A program made the position numbers and the translations under genes. A model generated the notes under the pieces. It was not told the DNA's origin. It did no database searches and saw only the letters and a list, made by a program, of their open reading frames with translations. DNA of 64,000 nt, from positions 206,247-270,246 of the forward strand of contig NZ_KB889719.1 of the NCBI RefSeq assembly GCF_000372745.1, in the 5' to 3' direction. Source of the stretch: Embleya scabrispora DSM 41855 (lineage in GTDB: Bacteria > Actinomycetota > Actinomycetes > Streptomycetales > Streptomycetaceae). Below are positions 1-8,211 of this stretch, one piece after another; positions within the stretch are counted from its first letter, which is position 1, and the number at the start of each line of letters is the position of its first letter.

Positions 1-528
1 AAGTCCAAGATTCTTACCCTCGGTTCGGTCTGCGTTGCCGGCGCTGTCGCCGCCACTCTGGGCCTCGGTGGCACAGCGTTCGCCGGTGGCCCGGTCTCGA
101 CGACCTACAACTGCCAGGACCTGACGCTCGGGACCACCTACACGGGCGTGACCGGCACCCTGTCCACCACCGCGACGCACAAGCTGCGGTTCGTCACGGC
201 GCTCAACATGCCCACCGCGGTCGCCGCGAACCAGCTGATCACCACCGCCAAGCTCGACTCGACCAGCGGTGCGACCCAGTTCGCGGGCCAGTTCAACGAC
301 CCGATCGCCGCGGGCAGCCCCTCGACCGTCGGCCTGGGCGCGCTGCCCAAGACCAGCGGCACGATCACCTCGGGCACGCTCACCACCCCGCTCGGCACCG
401 GTGCCACGCCGACCGTCCCGAGCGCGACCAACTGGAGCGTGCAGATCAACGTCACCGCCGTGTCCGGCATCCCGAACCACAACATCGCGTGTGTGCTCGC
501 CGGTTCGCAGGTGTCGCTCGCCTACTGA
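1..528 (+). CDS. Small secreted paired-cysteine protein, 5' end cut off by the window
   Basis: The reading frame is open from the first base and stops at 526-528, giving 175 visible residues. It begins inside a signal peptide (a Lys, then a hydrophobic stretch rich in Ala, Gly and Val, ending in AFA-GG). The true start is probably only a few codons before the window. The mature part is a single Thr/Ser/Gly-rich beta-type domain with one cysteine near each end (TYNCQD at about residue 38 and NIACVLAG near residue 162). The same layout recurs in the larger proteins downstream. There is no membrane anchor, WxL motif or sorting signal, so it may be a free secreted or loosely wall-bound relative. 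Function is unknown; family membership is inferred from layout rather than strong identity. Confidence 0.75.
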   Translation, partial: KSKILTLGSVCVAGAVAATLGLGGTAFAGGPVSTTYNCQDLTLGTTYTGVTGTLSTTATHKLRFVTALNMPTAVAANQLITTAKLDSTSGATQFAGQFNDPIAAGSPSTVGLGALPKTSGTITSGTLTTPLGTGATPTVPSATNWSVQINVTAVSGIPNHNIACVLAGSQVSLAY

Positions 529-556
529 CCCGCCGGGCAGTAGCGATCCGTTCGAC

Positions 557-590
557 AAGCCCGCCCCACCGTGCCGGTGGGGCGGGCTTT
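557..590 (+). terminator. Terminator of the first gene
   Basis: A 14-bp perfect stem (557-570 with 576-589) closes a 5-nt loop and is followed by T residues. It starts 29 bases after the stop codon of the gene ending at 528. Confidence 0.85.
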
Positions 591-1009
591 GCCGTGCTCC
601 GGGTCGGCTGTGACGAATACGGCCGGGTCGAGCCCGGTCGTGTGACATGCGGTCGAGTCGGATCCAGGGCAACCACGAGTTGTCGAACGATCGCTCCAGG
701 TGATCGACGGAAACGGTTGAGGAATGTGGGGCGTTCGTTGCCGACGCGTGTGTCGGGATTGCTTTCCGGGACCCATGGGAAACCGGCCGCAGCAATTCGT
801 GCGGTGGATATCGATACCCCGGCCCGATTGTCACGAGTCACCAAGATCACGACGCGTGTCGAGTGGTCCCGACGATTATCGGACGGTCGGTTTTATTTCT
901 CGCCGCTGTCTCTGTCGTGCCGTCGGCGCGAGGAACGGAAGTCGTCAATCGACCAAAGGTCGAAATCCGGGAGGGCTGAGGGACGCCGGATTCCCCGGCC
1001 GGAGCACGC
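591..1009. other. Intergenic stretch, no gene recognised
   Basis: Long GC-driven open frames cross this region, but none has a convincing start, ribosome site or recognisable protein. It lies between two terminators serving genes that converge on it. An imperfect palindrome, CGACGCGTGTCG, lies at 850-861. I see nothing else. Confidence 0.5.
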
Positions 1010-1049
1010 GAAGGGGCGGGAACCATCGATCGATGGTTCCCGCCCCTTC
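1010..1049. terminator. Loopless 40-bp palindrome, terminator of the 1080-2207 gene
   Basis: A perfect 40-bp palindrome centred on ATCGATCGAT. It lies 31 bases beyond the stop codon of the minus-strand gene and is its likely terminator. It could also stop transcription from the left. Confidence 0.8.
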
Positions 1050-1079
1050 CGGTGCCCCAGGCGCCCTTGTGGGCGCCGT

Positions 1080-2207
1080 CTACTTCACCGTGATGCCGGC
1101 CATGCCGAGCTTGTCGAACTTGAAGCTCGTGTCGATCTCGACCGCCGTGATGCCGGTGGTCTTCTTGCTCGTCACCAGGATCCACGAGCTGAACTTGCCG
1201 TTGCGGTCGGTCCAGGCGAGGCCGAAGTTGAAGGTCGGGTTCGCGCCCTCCACGCCCGCGAGGGCGATCAGCGTGTTCGGGGTGAAGTTCTCGCCGGACA
1301 CCTTCACGAACGTCCACGGGCGGACCGTGCTCTTGCTCAGCGTCACCTTGCGCTGCACGACCGGGACGTCGGCCTTCTTGACCGTCAGCGGCGTGGACGC
1401 GGTGCGGCTGCCGTCGGTGACCTTGACGCTGTACGCGCCGTCGGCGGTGCCGGGGGCGACCGTCACGCCGCCGGAGAGCACGCCGTCGGCGCCGATCCGC
1501 AGGCTGTTGGCGGAGATGCCGGCCGGGTTGCACGCGCTGCCGTCCGCGGCGCACAGGGACGGCGTGGCGGTGCCGCCCTTGGTCCAGTTGGTACCGGAGA
1601 GCGCGGTCTCCTTGCCGGCCTCCACGGTGCCCGGGGACGCGCTCAGGGTGGCCGTCTCCGGCGTGCTCTGCACGGTGATGCTCTGCACGACGCCCGAGCC
1701 GCCGGTGACCGCGCACGGCGTGGTGAAGTTGCCGTACGGCGTCACCGTGGCGGTGGTGGTCTTGGTCGGCGTCAGGTCGACCGTGCCGGTCGCGGTGGCC
1801 GGGACCTGCAGCTTGACCGTGAACGGCGGGCTCTGGATCGGCGTGTTCGCCGGGATGTCGATCGTGGTCTCGGCTCCGGCGAGGGTGACCGAGCCGGTGG
1901 CTCCGCCGGACAGGGCGAAGTCGATCGACGGCGTCATCTTGATGCCGTTGAGTGCGGCGGGGCTGGTCGCCGGGCTCGCGCCGAGGGTGATCTTGAGGTC
2001 GATCGTCTCGCCGGGCTTGGCGGTGGTCGGGCCGTCCACGGTCACCGACATCGGCCCGGTCTTCTCACCCTGACCCAGCGGCAGCGAACAGGTGACGGTG
2101 GGCGTCGCGGTGCCGGCGACGGCGGCCGGCGCGGCGGCGAGGAATCCGGTGATCGCCAGTGTGCCGACGCCGAGTCCGGCGGCCAGGCGCATGGTGCGTT
2201 GCTTCAT
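1080..2207 (-). CDS. Secreted protein: paired-cysteine module, neocarzinostatin-like domain and C-terminal Ig-like domain
   Basis: A 375-residue exported protein. The signal peptide covers about residues 1-32 (ends AVAGTA) and no membrane anchor follows. Residues 33-170 are the paired-cysteine module with C40 (VTCSLPL) and C165 (TTPCAV). Residues about 180-285 resemble the neocarzinostatin Ig fold, including the LCAADGSAC cysteine pair at C219 and C226. The last 90 residues form another Ig-like domain (VSGENFTPNT). It lacks the C-terminal WxL domain of its neighbours, so if it is wall-bound it is held another way. The start is ATG with GGAGCAGCACCTC just upstream. Two copies of the shared 14-bp inverted repeat lie upstream (2295-2308 and 2437-2450). 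The cytotoxic function of neocarzinostatin should not be assumed, because the fold match is by eye. Confidence 0.85.
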   Translation of the reverse strand: MKQRTMRLAAGLGVGTLAITGFLAAAPAAVAGTATPTVTCSLPLGQGEKTGPMSVTVDGPTTAKPGETIDLKITLGASPATSPAALNGIKMTPSIDFALSGGATGSVTLAGAETTIDIPANTPIQSPPFTVKLQVPATATGTVDLTPTKTTTATVTPYGNFTTPCAVTGGSGVVQSITVQSTPETATLSASPGTVEAGKETALSGTNWTKGGTATPSLCAADGSACNPAGISANSLRIGADGVLSGGVTVAPGTADGAYSVKVTDGSRTASTPLTVKKADVPVVQRKVTLSKSTVRPWTFVKVSGENFTPNTLIALAGVEGANPTFNFGLAWTDRNGKFSSWILVTSKKTTGITAVEIDTSFKFDKLGMAGITVK

Positions 2208-2294
2208 GAGGTGCTGCTCCCTGTCCTGCGTTCCTTGCCGGCGACGGGCGTTGGCGTCGCGTCGGCGGCATGGGGCGGATACGCGCGTGCTAAG

Positions 2295-2308
2295 TGGAAC
2301 GTGTTACA
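2295..2308. promoter_or_regulatory. Shared inverted-repeat operator, copy 1
   Basis: TGGAACGTGTTACA, 87 bp upstream of the start codon at 2207. It fits TGNAAC-N2-GTTNCA, which recurs before other genes of this surface-protein cluster. Confidence 0.7.
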
Positions 2309-2436
2309 GAAGTGGGGCGGGTCACATTGATGCGCTTTCATCCGGTGAAGTCAAGAGGCGCCAAGGGCACATGTGACCGGCGGGTATGCCTTCGCCGGGC
2401 TGCTGACCTGCAGTGACACGTGTCGTTCCGAAATGG

Positions 2437-2450
2437 TGGAACAAGTTCCA
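2437..2450. promoter_or_regulatory. Shared inverted-repeat operator, copy 2 (perfect palindrome)
   Basis: TGGAACAAGTTCCA is the most symmetrical copy of the motif, and the palindrome extends to GTGGAACAAGTTCCAC (2436-2451). It is about 229 bp upstream of the gene starting at 2207. A second palindrome, GACACGTGTC, lies beside it at 2415-2424. The whole gap 2208-2548 holds only these sites and the next terminator. Confidence 0.7.
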
Positions 2451-2485
2451 CTTCTTGGTGCACGCGGGTGCCGTGGCAATGCGAA

Positions 2486-2530
2486 CGGGGCGCCCACCGA
2501 CACCTTGGGAAGGTGTCGGTGGGCGCCCCG
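2486..2530. terminator. Terminator of the 2549-4918 gene
   Basis: A 21-bp perfect stem (2486-2506 with 2510-2530) with a 3-nt loop, 19 bases past the stop codon of the minus-strand gene. Confidence 0.88.
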
Positions 2531-2548
2531 GACAGGGCTGATGCGCCG

Positions 2549-4918
2549 TCAGGAGACGGTGAGCGTCAGGGTTCCCGTGTAGGTGCCGGCCGCCTGGTAC
2601 GCCGGGATCGCGAGGGACAGGCCCGCGTTCGCGGTGAATACGCCACCGGTCTTGTGCGCCGGGTCCGTCGACGCCGCCGAGCTGCACAGCAGCCCGCCGT
2701 TGACGGTACCCGCCGAGCCGGTCACGACCTGGCTCGCCGAGTTCGGCTCGGCCACGCACCGGGGCGTCCAGGACAACGCGGAGGCGGGCAGCGAGTTGCC
2801 GCCCTCCGCCTTGAAGTCCGAGACGGAACCGGTGAGTTGCCAACCGAGGGTGCCCTTGCGGGCATCGGTGACGGTGACCGCGTTCAGCGCGCCCGTCATC
2901 GACTGCTCACGGTTCGCGAACGGGACGTCCGCGAGCACGACGCCGTTGCCGGCCTGGGTCATCGACAGCGTCCCCGGCTCCTCACCGGGACCGCCGCCAC
3001 CTTCGAAGGTGAACGCGGCGAGTGCCATCTTGTTGCGGTCGCTCTTCTCGGATGCCCGGATCTGCGTCGTGCCGGGCTTGGTCACCGTCAGATCGACGGC
3101 GAACGTACCGTCCGCGGTCGCGGTGGCCTCCACCGTGTCGCCGGTGGCACCGAGGGCCGCGTCCAGGGTCTCCAGCACGACGGCCGCGCCGGGGGTGAAG
3201 TTCTTCCCCGTCACATGTGCCTTCGTACCCGAGGGGCCCCGGTTCGGCGTGGCGGCGATCTCGCGCGGCAGTACGACCGCCGAGGTGATCGTGACCGGCG
3301 CCGTCAACGAGGTGACTCCGACGGTGACCTTGACCAGGTACTTGCCCGGCGTCACCTGCGCGCCGAGCGTGGCCTGCGCGGTGAGCGCGCCGCCCTGTGC
3401 CACCGAGCCGGACCCGGCGACGAACGCCGAGCCGGAGCAGTCCGAACCGTCCTCCGCACACAGCTGGACCTGCGGATTGCCCTGGCCGGTCGGCCAGTTC
3501 GCCCCGGACAGCTTCACGACGTCACCCGGCTCGAGCAGGCTCTGATCCACGATCAGATTTGCCTGGTCGGGTCGGCCGACCGCGATCGAGTGCGAGACCT
3601 CCGGAGTTCCGGTGGGTACGCCGCTCGACGAGATGGTGATGACCTTCAAGCCGTATCCGGCGGGAGCCAGATCGATGCGGCCCGCCTTGGTGATCTTGAA
3701 GGTGCCCTTCATGTCGCCGACCTTGAGCACCTCGCCGCCCGGAGTGGCCGGGTTGCCCTTGGGCCCGCTGACCGACACGTCGCCGGTCTGCGCGCCGGAG
3801 AGCTTCACGGTGCCGCTGGGCGTCACCGTGTCCTTGAGCGCGACCACCCAGCTGGAGGGGTTGCGCGGGTAGCCGATCCACTTCCAGTCGACGGTGACCT
3901 CGTCGCCGATCTCGTACCACGGCTTCGCCGGGGACACCGAGAGCGCGACCTGGGGTTCCCAGGCGAAGACGGGGCCGTTGCCCCACGCCGGGGTGTAGCG
4001 CACGCCGTACGTGACCGGCTCGGAGTGTCGCAGCGCGTCCTTGGTGACCGAGATCGGCACCAGGACCGACGCGGTACCCGAGGTGATCCGGAGCTGGCGT
4101 ACCGCGTCCGACAACCCGGCGGCCACTCGGACCTGGCCCGACAACTTTCCGGAGGCGTCGACGGTGAGGGTGGAGCCCGACGCCCCTTCCGCCGCACAGG
4201 CTTTGCCGTTCAGGTCGCACAATTCGACGTTGACACCGCTCGCGCCGACCGGCCAGTTCTCCCCGGTCGCGTCGACGGCCGCGCCCGGCCGGACCACGTT
4301 CCAGCCCAATGCCACGGTCGCCGGCTTGACCGTGCCGTCCACCGCGAGTGTCGCGCCCACACCCGGGGTGCCGTTGGGCGTGCACGGCGTGTCCCAACTG
4401 CCGAACATGTTCGCGGTGCTCGTGTAGCCGCCGGGGGAGAGCTTCAGTTCGCCCGGCTTGGCGATCTTCAACTTGCCCGTCATGGTCGACAGCCACAACT
4501 TCTCGCCGCCGGGGGTCTGCGCGTTCTTCTGCGGACCCTCCATGGCGATCTCGCCACCCTGCGCGCCGGAGACCAGGACCTTGCCCCGCGGCTTGACCGC
4601 GTCGGCGTTGACGGTCACGGAGGAAGGGTTCTTCGCCGCGTCCTTCCAGGTCCAGGTGACGGTGACCTCGTCGCCCACGTTGTACTTGGGCTTGACCGGA
4701 TCGACCGTGAGGTCGACCTGGGCGTCGAAGTCGAACGGACCGCCACCGACGCTCGGCGGTATGCAGTGCACGTTGTACGTCACAGGAGCCGCGCTCGCGG
4801 ACTGTGCCCCCGCGCCCACGCCCAGGGCACCGGCCACGAGGGCGGTACCGAGCACGCCGGCCACACGCTTGTTGCGGAGTCTGGACCCAGTGCTTTCCCT
4901 GGTTCTTGGTCTGAGCAT
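2549..4918 (-). CDS. Large WxL-type surface protein with duplicated modules
   Basis: A 789-residue exported protein. The ATG at 4918 has GAGGAGGGAC about 8 bases upstream and opens a signal peptide (ends ASAA, residue 44). Upstream in-frame starts lack one. Domains in order: paired-cysteine module (45-195; C52, C179); neocarzinostatin-like Ig domain (196-293; C234, C241); a second copy of the module (302-445) that has lost both cysteines; a second Ig domain (450-547; C487, C494); an IPT-like domain (552-637; GKNFTPGA); and a WxL-like domain (650-789; VTDARKGTLGWQLTG, then TYTGTLTLTVS at the end). In Firmicutes this domain binds peptidoglycan non-covalently and usually ends LTWxL; here the second W is Leu. 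It has its own terminator and one upstream operator copy (5120-5133), so it looks monocistronic. The ligand is unknown. Confidence 0.88.
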   Translation of the reverse strand: MLRPRTRESTGSRLRNKRVAGVLGTALVAGALGVGAGAQSASAAPVTYNVHCIPPSVGGGPFDFDAQVDLTVDPVKPKYNVGDEVTVTWTWKDAAKNPSSVTVNADAVKPRGKVLVSGAQGGEIAMEGPQKNAQTPGGEKLWLSTMTGKLKIAKPGELKLSPGGYTSTANMFGSWDTPCTPNGTPGVGATLAVDGTVKPATVALGWNVVRPGAAVDATGENWPVGASGVNVELCDLNGKACAAEGASGSTLTVDASGKLSGQVRVAAGLSDAVRQLRITSGTASVLVPISVTKDALRHSEPVTYGVRYTPAWGNGPVFAWEPQVALSVSPAKPWYEIGDEVTVDWKWIGYPRNPSSWVVALKDTVTPSGTVKLSGAQTGDVSVSGPKGNPATPGGEVLKVGDMKGTFKITKAGRIDLAPAGYGLKVITISSSGVPTGTPEVSHSIAVGRPDQANLIVDQSLLEPGDVVKLSGANWPTGQGNPQVQLCAEDGSDCSGSAFVAGSGSVAQGGALTAQATLGAQVTPGKYLVKVTVGVTSLTAPVTITSAVVLPREIAATPNRGPSGTKAHVTGKNFTPGAAVVLETLDAALGATGDTVEATATADGTFAVDLTVTKPGTTQIRASEKSDRNKMALAAFTFEGGGGPGEEPGTLSMTQAGNGVVLADVPFANREQSMTGALNAVTVTDARKGTLGWQLTGSVSDFKAEGGNSLPASALSWTPRCVAEPNSASQVVTGSAGTVNGGLLCSSAASTDPAHKTGGVFTANAGLSLAIPAYQAAGTYTGTLTLTVS

Positions 4919-5315
4919 GTGGTGCTGTCCCTCCTCGGGATGCCTGCCTGGCCCGCCGGGGGAGCGGGCAGTCGAACACCACACCGGGACCGGTCCGCCG
5001 CCGTCGGTGACCCGCGCGGCGCGGGGCGGTCGATTCGGTGCCGTGCGCCGATTCGACGTCGGCGGGGTGACACCCGACCCCACCGTTGTCACCCGGTCGT
5101 TCTGCTGATGCCCTCTCCTGAAACCTGTTCCAGAAAACAGCGCCTCCCATTGAGCCCGGGGGCGTTTGCGAAGTCAACAGCGGAACGCGATCCGACGACA
5201 ACGATTTGTGTGCGCACTCGCCGGGCGTTCGACGGGTGGGAATGGGCGACGGGACGCCCACCGCGCAGTGAGGGAATGCGGCGGACGCCCCGTGCCGATG
5301 AACCGATGCCTACTG
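4919..5315. other. Intergenic stretch with operator copy and weak hairpin
   Basis: No gene is visible. It holds the leader of the 4918 gene, the operator copy at 5120-5133 and an imperfect hairpin (5250-5264 with 5278-5292, 12 of 15 pairs). That hairpin probably terminates the gene ending at 5316. Confidence 0.6.
5120..5133. promoter_or_regulatory. Shared inverted-repeat operator, copy 3
   Basis: TGAAACCTGTTCCA, about 200 bp upstream of the minus-strand start at 4918. It fits TGNAAC-N2-GTTNCA. Confidence 0.7.
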
Positions 5316-6638
5316 TCAGGAAACCGACAGGGTCAGCGTCGCGCTGTAGTCGCCGGCGCCCTGGTAGGCCGGAACCTTCAGGTCGATGTCGGCGTCGGCG
5401 GAGAAGGTGCCACCGGTGTTGGTCGTGCCCTGGGCGACCGAGGCCAGGGTCGCGCCCGAGCCGATGGTGCCCGCGCTGCCCGCGACCGGGGTGCCCTTGG
5501 ACTTCTCGTCGGCCTTTGCCGCCTTGGGCTTCCAGGAGAAGTTGTCGGCGGGGATGGTCTCGCCGGCCTGGGTGGCGAACTCGGTGATCGAACCGGTCAG
5601 CGTCCAGCCGGCGTTGCCGCCGCGCAGGTCGGTCACGGTGACCGTGTTGAGCTTGCCGGTCATGGTCTGGTCCTGCGCGCTCACGCCGACCTCGGACAGC
5701 CGGATGCCGCCGGACTGCTGGCTGATGGACAGCGCGCCCGCGGTGATCGTGCCGTCCAGCTTCTGGGTCAGGTCGCCGGGCTCGGTCGGGTCGACCTTCT
5801 TGCGCACGAGCAACTGCGCCTGGCCGCTGTTGCCTTCGGCGTCGGCCACGGCGAGGGTGTGGATGCCGTTGGCGACGTTGTCGGCCAGCTTGACGTTGCC
5901 GGTCAGGTTGCCGGACGCGTCCACGGCGAGCGTGGAGGCGGCGATTTTGGCGGCGTCGCCGTCCAGCGTCGCGGTGACCGCACCGGGCGCGAACTTGCTC
6001 CCGGTCAGGGCCACTTCACTGCCGGGCTCGACCGCGGTGGAGGGCGCGTTCAGCACCGGCTTGTCGGCCGCGCCGACCTTGAGCGTGGCCGAGGGGGCGA
6101 CCGCGGTGACCGGGTTGCACTTGGTCTCGGCGTCCAGGCCGAACGCCTTGGTGAAGGTCGAGTACAGGCCCGGGGTCAGCGTCACGTCGCCGGCCTGGGT
6201 CAGCTTGACCTTGCCGGTCATGTTGGTGAGCACGAGCTCCTGGCCCGGCAGGGTTTCCGGGTTGATCCGCTGGCCCTCGACCGCGACCGCGCCGGTGGCC
6301 GCGCCGCCCAGGGTGACGCTGCCCTTGGGCAGGGTGGAGTCCTTGTCCACCTTGCCGACCACGGGGATCTCCGGCGGCGCCTTCGGGTACGACTTCCAGG
6401 TCCAGGTGACGGTGACCTCTTCGCCGATGTCGTAGCGCGCCTTGGCGGGCGCCACCGACAGGTCGATCTTGAGGTCGCCATCCGGGATGACCAGGTTCGG
6501 GACGATCTGGTTGACGCAGTGCGAGGTGTAGTTCACATCGGCCGCGTTCGCGGTGGGCGCGAGGGCCACCATGCCGACGGTGCCGGCGATCGTCACGACG
6601 CCGAGCGACGCGGCGAGTTGCCTGTTTGCCTTGAACAT
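5316..6638 (-). CDS. WxL-type surface protein
   Basis: A 440-residue exported protein. The ATG at 6638 follows AAAAGGAACG and opens a signal peptide (ends ANAADV, about residue 33). The paired-cysteine module covers residues 34-180 (C41, C174) and includes the EEVTVTWTWKS segment also present in the 2549-4918 protein. An Ig-like domain without the cysteine pair follows (182-280). The C-terminal WxL-like domain (288-440) has VTDLRGGNAGWTLTG with WTL at 345-347, and ends DYSATLTLSVS. Its signal peptide begins MFKANRQLAASLGVVTIAGT, close to that of the plus-strand gene at 10302, so the two are probable duplicates. It likely binds the wall non-covalently through the WxL domain, by analogy with Firmicutes. 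Confidence 0.88.
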   Translation of the reverse strand: MFKANRQLAASLGVVTIAGTVGMVALAPTANAADVNYTSHCVNQIVPNLVIPDGDLKIDLSVAPAKARYDIGEEVTVTWTWKSYPKAPPEIPVVGKVDKDSTLPKGSVTLGGAATGAVAVEGQRINPETLPGQELVLTNMTGKVKLTQAGDVTLTPGLYSTFTKAFGLDAETKCNPVTAVAPSATLKVGAADKPVLNAPSTAVEPGSEVALTGSKFAPGAVTATLDGDAAKIAASTLAVDASGNLTGNVKLADNVANGIHTLAVADAEGNSGQAQLLVRKKVDPTEPGDLTQKLDGTITAGALSISQQSGGIRLSEVGVSAQDQTMTGKLNTVTVTDLRGGNAGWTLTGSITEFATQAGETIPADNFSWKPKAAKADEKSKGTPVAGSAGTIGSGATLASVAQGTTNTGGTFSADADIDLKVPAYQGAGDYSATLTLSVS

Positions 6639-6896
6639 ATGGTGCGTTCCTTTTCTCGGATACCGCTCTGCCGGCGCCGGGGAGGGCGGGGCAGCCGAAA
6701 CATCACTTCGAGCGACCGGGCGCGCCGCCGGGCATGGACATGCCGTGCGGGGCCTCGGTGCCTCGTGCATGGCCGGGCGGGTGCCGCCGTGAGGTGCGGC
6801 CCTGCCGAGCGGGTGGAACGTGTTACAGAAATCGTGCGTGATCATTCCGCTTCACGTAGATCGCAAAGTCAAGGGCTTCACCCGTGGAAACGAAAA
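6639..6896. other. Leader region with operator copy
   Basis: There is no gene. The region holds the untranslated leader of the 6638 gene and the operator copy at 6814-6827. Confidence 0.55.
6814..6827. promoter_or_regulatory. Shared inverted-repeat operator, copy 4
   Basis: TGGAACGTGTTACA, about 175 bp upstream of the start at 6638 and identical to copy 1. Confidence 0.7.
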
Positions 6897-6931
6897 GGAC
6901 GCCCTCCTCGCACGATGCGAGGAGGGCGTCC
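6897..6931. terminator. Terminator of the 6949-8211 gene
   Basis: A 16-bp perfect stem (6897-6912 with 6916-6931) and 3-nt loop, 17 bases beyond the minus-strand stop codon. Confidence 0.88.
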
Positions 6932-6948
6932 CGGTCTCTGACGGTGAC

Positions 6949-8211
6949 TCAGCTCAGACTGAGCGTCAGGTTCCCGGTGTAGGCGTCGGAGCGCGAGCCG
7001 CCGGGGAGCGACAGGTTCAGCAGGGCGTTCGCCTCGAACGCCCCACCGGTGACCGCGCCGGTGCTCGGGTTCTGCCGACACAGCACTTCGGCGCTGCCGC
7101 CGACCGTGCCGGGCACTCCGGTGCCGACGGTGGCGGGCGGGCCCTCGACGGTGGTGCAGGCGGGGATCCAGGTGAGCCGCTGGGCCGGGACGATCTCGCC
7201 GCCCTGGCCGACGAAGTCACTGGCCTGCGCGGTCAGCGTCCAGCCGAGTGTGCTGCCGCGCCGGTCCAGGATGGACACCGGATTGAGCCGCCCCTCCAAC
7301 TGCTGCGCGTCGCCGCTGGGTTGGAACTGCGGCATGGTCACGCCGGCCGAGTTCTGGCGCATGAACAGCGGTCCGGCCACGGTGTCCACGGGGGTCTGCG
7401 GCACCTGGCCTGCGGGCGGCGGCGGAAGCGGCGGTGTGCTCGGGGGAGGCGCGGTCGCCCCGGTGGATGGGCCGGGAGTGGCGCCGGTTCCGCCGAGGGT
7501 GGGATCGCCGGTGGCGCCCACGGTGCCGGCGGTCGGGTCGATCGTGGCGCCGCCGGAGGGTGGGGCGGTGGGCGTGCCCGGGGTGGTGCCGTTGCCGGAG
7601 GAGCCGCCGTTGGCGGAGCCACCGCCCGCGCTCTGGCCCGGGGTCTGGGTCATGCCGACCTGGATGCTCGCCGACACCGGCAGCCGGTCCGGATGGACCG
7701 GGGTGCATGGGGAGTCCCGGACCGCGAGCTGCTTGAGCACGTACGCGCCGGGGGCGAGGTCGATGCGACCCTCGGCGGCGATGGTGAACCGGCCGGTCAT
7801 GTCCGCGACCGGGAGCGGTTGTGAGCCGCCGACGCTCGGGTGCTTCGCGGGGCCGGTGAGCACGATGTCGCCGACCTGGGCGTTGGAGAGCTTGACCATG
7901 GCATCCGGCGTCTCGGCGTTGGCGGGTACGTCGATCCACGCCCAGGGGTTGCGTGGCGGCGTGGCCCAGTGCCAGGTGACGGTCACCTCCTCGCCGACCT
8001 TGTACGTGCCCTGCTTGGGTGCCGACACGGACAACTCGATCCTGGGCTTCCAGGTGAAGTCGGGACCGGCCGCGATCGGCGGTCGGCAACTCACCTCGTG
8101 CTCCACGGGCGCCGCCTGGGCCCCGGGTGCGACCGCCGTGAGACCTGCCGCGCCGGCGGCGAGCACGCCCGCCCCCAGCATCGCGAACAGCCTCCTGCGG
8201 GGTGGAACCAT
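6949..8211 (-). CDS. WxL-type surface protein with Gly/Pro/Thr-rich linker
   Basis: A 420-residue exported protein. The ATG at 8211 has GGGAAGGGAGCG just upstream, and the signal peptide ends AQAAPV at about residue 34. The paired-cysteine module follows (first Cys in HEVSCRPP; the second in the SPCTPVHP segment), with a VTWHWATPPRNPW stretch like that of the 2549-4918 protein. A low-complexity linker of about 110 residues rich in Gly, Pro, Ser and Thr replaces the Ig domains. The WxL-like domain has ILDRRGSTLGWTLTA and ends AYTGNLTLSLS. The linker probably acts as a flexible stalk. The gene is flanked by its own terminator and an operator copy, so it looks monocistronic. Confidence 0.87.
   Translation of the reverse strand: MVPPRRRLFAMLGAGVLAAGAAGLTAVAPGAQAAPVEHEVSCRPPIAAGPDFTWKPRIELSVSAPKQGTYKVGEEVTVTWHWATPPRNPWAWIDVPANAETPDAMVKLSNAQVGDIVLTGPAKHPSVGGSQPLPVADMTGRFTIAAEGRIDLAPGAYVLKQLAVRDSPCTPVHPDRLPVSASIQVGMTQTPGQSAGGGSANGGSSGNGTTPGTPTAPPSGGATIDPTAGTVGATGDPTLGGTGATPGPSTGATAPPPSTPPLPPPPAGQVPQTPVDTVAGPLFMRQNSAGVTMPQFQPSGDAQQLEGRLNPVSILDRRGSTLGWTLTAQASDFVGQGGEIVPAQRLTWIPACTTVEGPPATVGTGVPGTVGGSAEVLCRQNPSTGAVTGGAFEANALLNLSLPGGSRSDAYTGNLTLSLS

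Noticed and set aside
2295..2308. Reading GGAAC and GTT in the shared motif as ECF sigma -35 and -10 boxes
   Set aside because: The two elements are only two bases apart instead of about 16, and the site is symmetrical, so it fits an operator better.
489..2330. Long plus-strand open frame (613 residues) antisense to the 1080-2207 gene
   Set aside because: Arg/Gly/Ala-rich composition typical of a GC shadow; no start or ribosome site; the opposite strand encodes a clean signal peptide and domains.
2420..5587. 1055-residue plus-strand open frame
   Set aside because: Antisense shadow of the large WxL protein; runs through terminators and promoters.
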